Part shown: positions 4,365-7,020 of the stretch, one piece after another
Position numbering within the stretch: position 1 is the stretch's first letter
Layout: each line of letters begins with the position of its first letter
Source of the DNA: an uncultured Actinomycetes bacterium
Lineage (GTDB): Bacteria; Actinomycetota; Acidimicrobiia; Acidimicrobiales; RAAP-2
Direction of reading: 5' to 3'
NCBI GenBank assembly: GCA_903893955.1
Contig: CAITOG010000385.1
Location: 1-7,020, forward strand
DNA: 7,020 bases
The notes under the pieces: model-generated
The model's database searches: none
The model's input: the letters and a program-made list of their open reading frames with translations, nothing else
What the model was told of the DNA's origin: nothing
Translations under genes and position numbers: made by a program

Positions 4365-7020
4365 ATGACCTACGTCTACGACTTCAGCCACAAGCACCGC
4401 CGTCCCCCGATGGAGTTCAAGGACCTCCTCGGCGGTAAGGGCGCCAACCTGGCTGAGATGACCTCTGTGCTCAAGCTCCCCGTCCCTCCAGGCTTCACGA
4501 TCTCGACCGACGCGTGTCGTGACTACATGAAGGGTGGCTGGCCACGTGGGCTCGACAAGGAGGTCGACGCTGCTCGTTCTCGGCTCGAGAAGGCCATGGG
4601 TAAGAAGGTCGGCGACGCAAAGGACCCGCTCCTCGTCTCGGTCCGCTCTGGAGCGAAGTTCTCGATGCCAGGCATGATGGACACCGTCTTGAACCTGGGT
4701 CTCAACGACAAGTCGGTCGAGGGCCTTGCCGCCCAGACTGACGACGAGCGGTTCGCCTACGACTCGTATCGCCGCTTTGTTGCCATGTACGGCCGCATCG
4801 TCCTGGAGGTCCCTGGCGAGCCGTTCGACGAGCGCTTCGAGGAGGCGAAGGTCGCTGCTGGCACCACGTCAGACGCTGAGGTCCCGGTCGCCATCTTGAA
4901 GAAGCTGGTGGCTGACTACAAGAAGATCGTCGCCGAGCACACCGGCCGCCCCTTCCCGCAGGACCCCACCACGCAGCTGCGTGGTGCGATCGAGGCTGTC
5001 TTCCGCTCCTGGAACGGTCCTCGTGCCTTTGCCTACCGCGACCGTGAGCGCATCGCCCACGACCTGGGTACCGCTGTCAACGTCCAGGCGATGGTCTTCG
5101 GCAACCGCGACAGCAACTCGGGCACCGGCGTCGGCTTCACCCGCGACCCCTCGACAGGCAAGAACGCTCCCTACGGTGACTTCCTGGTCAACGCCCAGGG
5201 CGAGGACGTCGTGGCCGGCATCCGCAACACCGAGCCGCTGAGTGCGCTCAAGCGCAAGTTCCCGAAGGTCCACGCGGAGCTGATGGTCATCTTCGAGCGC
5301 CTCGAGCACCACTACCGCGACATGTGCGACACCGAGTTCACCATCGAACAGGGCAAGCTCTGGATGCTCCAGACCCGCGTCGGCAAGCGGACTGGTCGCG
5401 CTGCGCTCAAGATGGCTGTCGACATGACCACCGAGCGGTCGATCAAGCTCACCCACGCAGAGGCAGTGAGTCGCATCACCGAGGACCACCTCTCGCAGGT
5501 GCTCCACCCGCAGTTCAAAGGTTCAGGCCACGCCATCTTGGCCAAGGGCCTGGGTGCATCGCCGGGCGCTGCAGTCGGCCGTGTCTACTTCACCGCCGAC
5601 GATGCCGCTGCGGCAGCTGAGCGCGGTGAGCAGGTCATCCTGGTCCGCTCTGAGACCTCGCCCGAGGACGTCCACGGCATGCTGGCCGCTGAGGGCATCT
5701 TGACCGCTCGAGGCGGACTCGTCAGCCACGCCGCCGTCGTCGCCCGTGGGTGGGGCAAGCCCGCAGTCGTCGGCGCCGAGGCTGTCCGGATCTCGGGCCG
5801 TCACTTCTCGGTCGGTGACGTCACCGTCGGCGAGGGGGACTGGCTCTCGCTGGATGGCACCGCTGGCATCGTGGTGGTCGGTCAGGTCGAGATGGTCTCT
5901 GGCAAGCCGCCCAAGGAGTTCAACGTCATCCTCGGTTGGGCTGACGTGATCCGCAAGGGGAACCTGCAGGTCCGTGCAAACGCCGACAACGGTCCTGACT
6001 CGAGCAATGCTCGGGCGATGGGTGCCGAGGGGATCGGCCTGTGCCGCACCGAGCACATGTTCCTCGGCGAGGACAGGCTGCCGATCGTGCGCGAGATGAT
6101 CCTCGCCTCGAACCCTGTCGAGGAGGAGGCTGCACTTGGTCGGCTCCTCGAGGCGCAGCGAGCCGACTTCTACGAGATCCTCACGGCGATGGACGGGCTG
6201 CCGGTGACCATCCGCCTGCTCGACCCGCCGCTCCATGAGTTCCTCCCGTCAACCCATGAGCTTGCTGTCAAGGAAGCAACCGTCGGGCTCTCGAAGACTG
6301 AGGCTGCGCTCTACGAAGCAGCCCAGCTGTGGGAAGAGGCCAACCCGATGCTCGGGACCCGTGGCGTCCGTCTCGGTGTCGTCAAGCCTGGCCTCTACGC
6401 GATGCAGGTCCGTGCGCTCATGGAGGCAGCCACGCAGCGTGTGGCAAAGGGCGGACACCCGATCGTCGAGATCATGATCCCGCTGACCGTCACCCGGGAG
6501 GAGCTGGCACTCGCTCGCTCATGGGCCGAGGGCGCTGTGGCCGAGGTGGCCGCAGAGTCGCCGAAGCCCAAGAGCAAGAAGGGCAAGCTCGACGTGCTGA
6601 TCGGCACGATGATCGAGACCCCGCGTGCTGCGCTCGTGGCGGACGAGATCGCCGAGGTCGCGGACTTCTTCTCCTTCGGCACCAACGACCTCACGCAGAT
6701 GACGTTCGGCTTCAGCCGAGACGACGTCGAGGGCCGGATGATGGCGCCGTACTTGGAACTCGGTCTGCTCAAGCGGAACCCGTTCGAGGTGGTCGACGCC
6801 GACGGCGTTGGCAAGCTCGTGCGGATGGGCGTGACGCTCGGTCGGACGACCAAGCCAGGACTCAAGACCGGCGTGTGCGGCGAGCACGGTGGTGACCCAG
6901 AGTCGATCTCGACCTTCTATGCGGCGGGTCTCGACTACGTGAGCTGCTCACCGTTCCGAGTTCCTGTCGCCCGCCTCGCCGCAGCGCAGGCGGTCCTCGA
7001 GCACGGTCCTCGTAACGTCA
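4365..7020 (+). CDS. ppdK: Pyruvate, phosphate dikinase (3' partial, nearly complete)
   Basis: PPDK reversibly converts pyruvate, ATP and phosphate to phosphoenolpyruvate, AMP and pyrophosphate in the cytoplasm, linking glycolysis and gluconeogenesis. 885 codons are open to the window edge; at a usual 875-900 residues only a few are missing. The ATP-binding domain opens with DLLGGKGANLAEM and holds SVRSGAKFSMPGMMD (Arg94), Glu324 and Arg338. The swivelling phosphohistidine domain has GGLVSHAAVVARGWGKP with catalytic His455. The C-terminal PEP/pyruvate barrel holds Arg561 (GLCRTEHMF), Arg617 (RLLDPPLHEF), Glu751 (GTMIETPRAA), Asn774-Asp775 (SFGTNDLTQ) and catalytic Cys838 (GVCGEHGG). These match the known active-site residues of the Clostridium symbiosum enzyme, offset by about 6-7 after residue 617. 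Two oddities are Val453, where the plant enzyme has its regulatory threonine, and a lysine-rich insertion near 732-741. It is transcribed divergently from the ABC operon. Starting at ATG 4365 fits the family's MTxYVYDF-like N-terminus. It is not PEP synthase, which has a different length and domain order. Confidence 0.97.
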   Translation, partial: MTYVYDFSHKHRRPPMEFKDLLGGKGANLAEMTSVLKLPVPPGFTISTDACRDYMKGGWPRGLDKEVDAARSRLEKAMGKKVGDAKDPLLVSVRSGAKFSMPGMMDTVLNLGLNDKSVEGLAAQTDDERFAYDSYRRFVAMYGRIVLEVPGEPFDERFEEAKVAAGTTSDAEVPVAILKKLVADYKKIVAEHTGRPFPQDPTTQLRGAIEAVFRSWNGPRAFAYRDRERIAHDLGTAVNVQAMVFGNRDSNSGTGVGFTRDPSTGKNAPYGDFLVNAQGEDVVAGIRNTEPLSALKRKFPKVHAELMVIFERLEHHYRDMCDTEFTIEQGKLWMLQTRVGKRTGRAALKMAVDMTTERSIKLTHAEAVSRITEDHLSQVLHPQFKGSGHAILAKGLGASPGAAVGRVYFTADDAAAAAERGEQVILVRSETSPEDVHGMLAAEGILTARGGLVSHAAVVARGWGKPAVVGAEAVRISGRHFSVGDVTVGEGDWLSLDGTAGIVVVGQVEMVSGKPPKEFNVILGWADVIRKGNLQVRANADNGPDSSNARAMGAEGIGLCRTEHMFLGEDRLPIVREMILASNPVEEEAALGRLLEAQRADFYEILTAMDGLPVTIRLLDPPLHEFLPSTHELAVKEATVGLSKTEAALYEAAQLWEEANPMLGTRGVRLGVVKPGLYAMQVRALMEAATQRVAKGGHPIVEIMIPLTVTREELALARSWAEGAVAEVAAESPKPKSKKGKLDVLIGTMIETPRAALVADEIAEVADFFSFGTNDLTQMTFGFSRDDVEGRMMAPYLELGLLKRNPFEVVDADGVGKLVRMGVTLGRTTKPGLKTGVCGEHGGDPESISTFYAAGLDYVSCSPFRVPVARLAAAQAVLEHGPRNV

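Noticed and set aside
4869..5507. A 212-codon open frame on the minus strand opposite ppdK, followed by a second one of 237 codons at 5523-6236
   Set aside because: Both lie antisense to strongly conserved PPDK sequence and show no recognisable domain. Long antisense frames are expected when third codon positions are mostly G or C.
4365..7020. Possible frameshift or broken ppdK, since the frame does not end in the window
   Set aside because: I followed the reading frame through the successive motifs to the last base. It is continuous, and all active-site residues fall near their expected numbers; the gene simply runs past the edge.

Overview
The window is a high-GC stretch of bacterial DNA with strong G/C preference at third codon positions. 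It carries two complete and one nearly complete housekeeping genes, one partial housekeeping gene if hemW is counted separately, and a two-gene ABC exporter. The GC bias, the dimeric single-chain (alpha2) glycyl-tRNA synthetase, a DrrA/DrrB-type exporter, a bacterial-type pyruvate phosphate dikinase and TAnnnT-type promoter candidates all point to the phylum Actinomycetota. A deep lineage such as Acidimicrobiia is my guess, made from gene content and not proven by anything in the window.

Layout. Bases 2-1093 (+) hold most of hemW, a radical-SAM heme chaperone whose start lies before the window. Eleven bases later glyS (1105-2424, +) begins, and the two are probably co-transcribed. After a 21-base convergent junction come two genes on the minus strand: an ABC-2 permease (2446-3243) and its ATPase (3240-4250). 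They overlap by 4 bases, with the ATPase first in the transcript. A 114-base divergent intergenic region (4251-4364) separates the ATPase from ppdK (4365 to the window end, +). The frame of ppdK stays open for 885 codons and only its last few residues are missing.

How they work together. There is no single pathway here. HemW serves heme delivery, GlyRS charges tRNA-Gly, and PPDK interconverts pyruvate and phosphoenolpyruvate. The ABC pair is a self-contained exporter cassette inserted between plus-strand housekeeping genes in the opposite orientation. Protein-coding sequence covers almost all of the window. I saw no RNA genes, insertion sequences, CRISPR arrays, phage genes or long repeats.

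I did not find a previously undescribed system. The points most worth a second look are: the valine in PPDK at the position of the regulatory threonine next to the catalytic histidine; a short lysine-rich insertion in the PPDK barrel domain; a candidate leaderless promoter for the exporter operon; an imperfect inverted repeat against the candidate ppdK -10 box; and an inverted repeat whose two arms contain the stop codons of the convergent glyS and permease genes.
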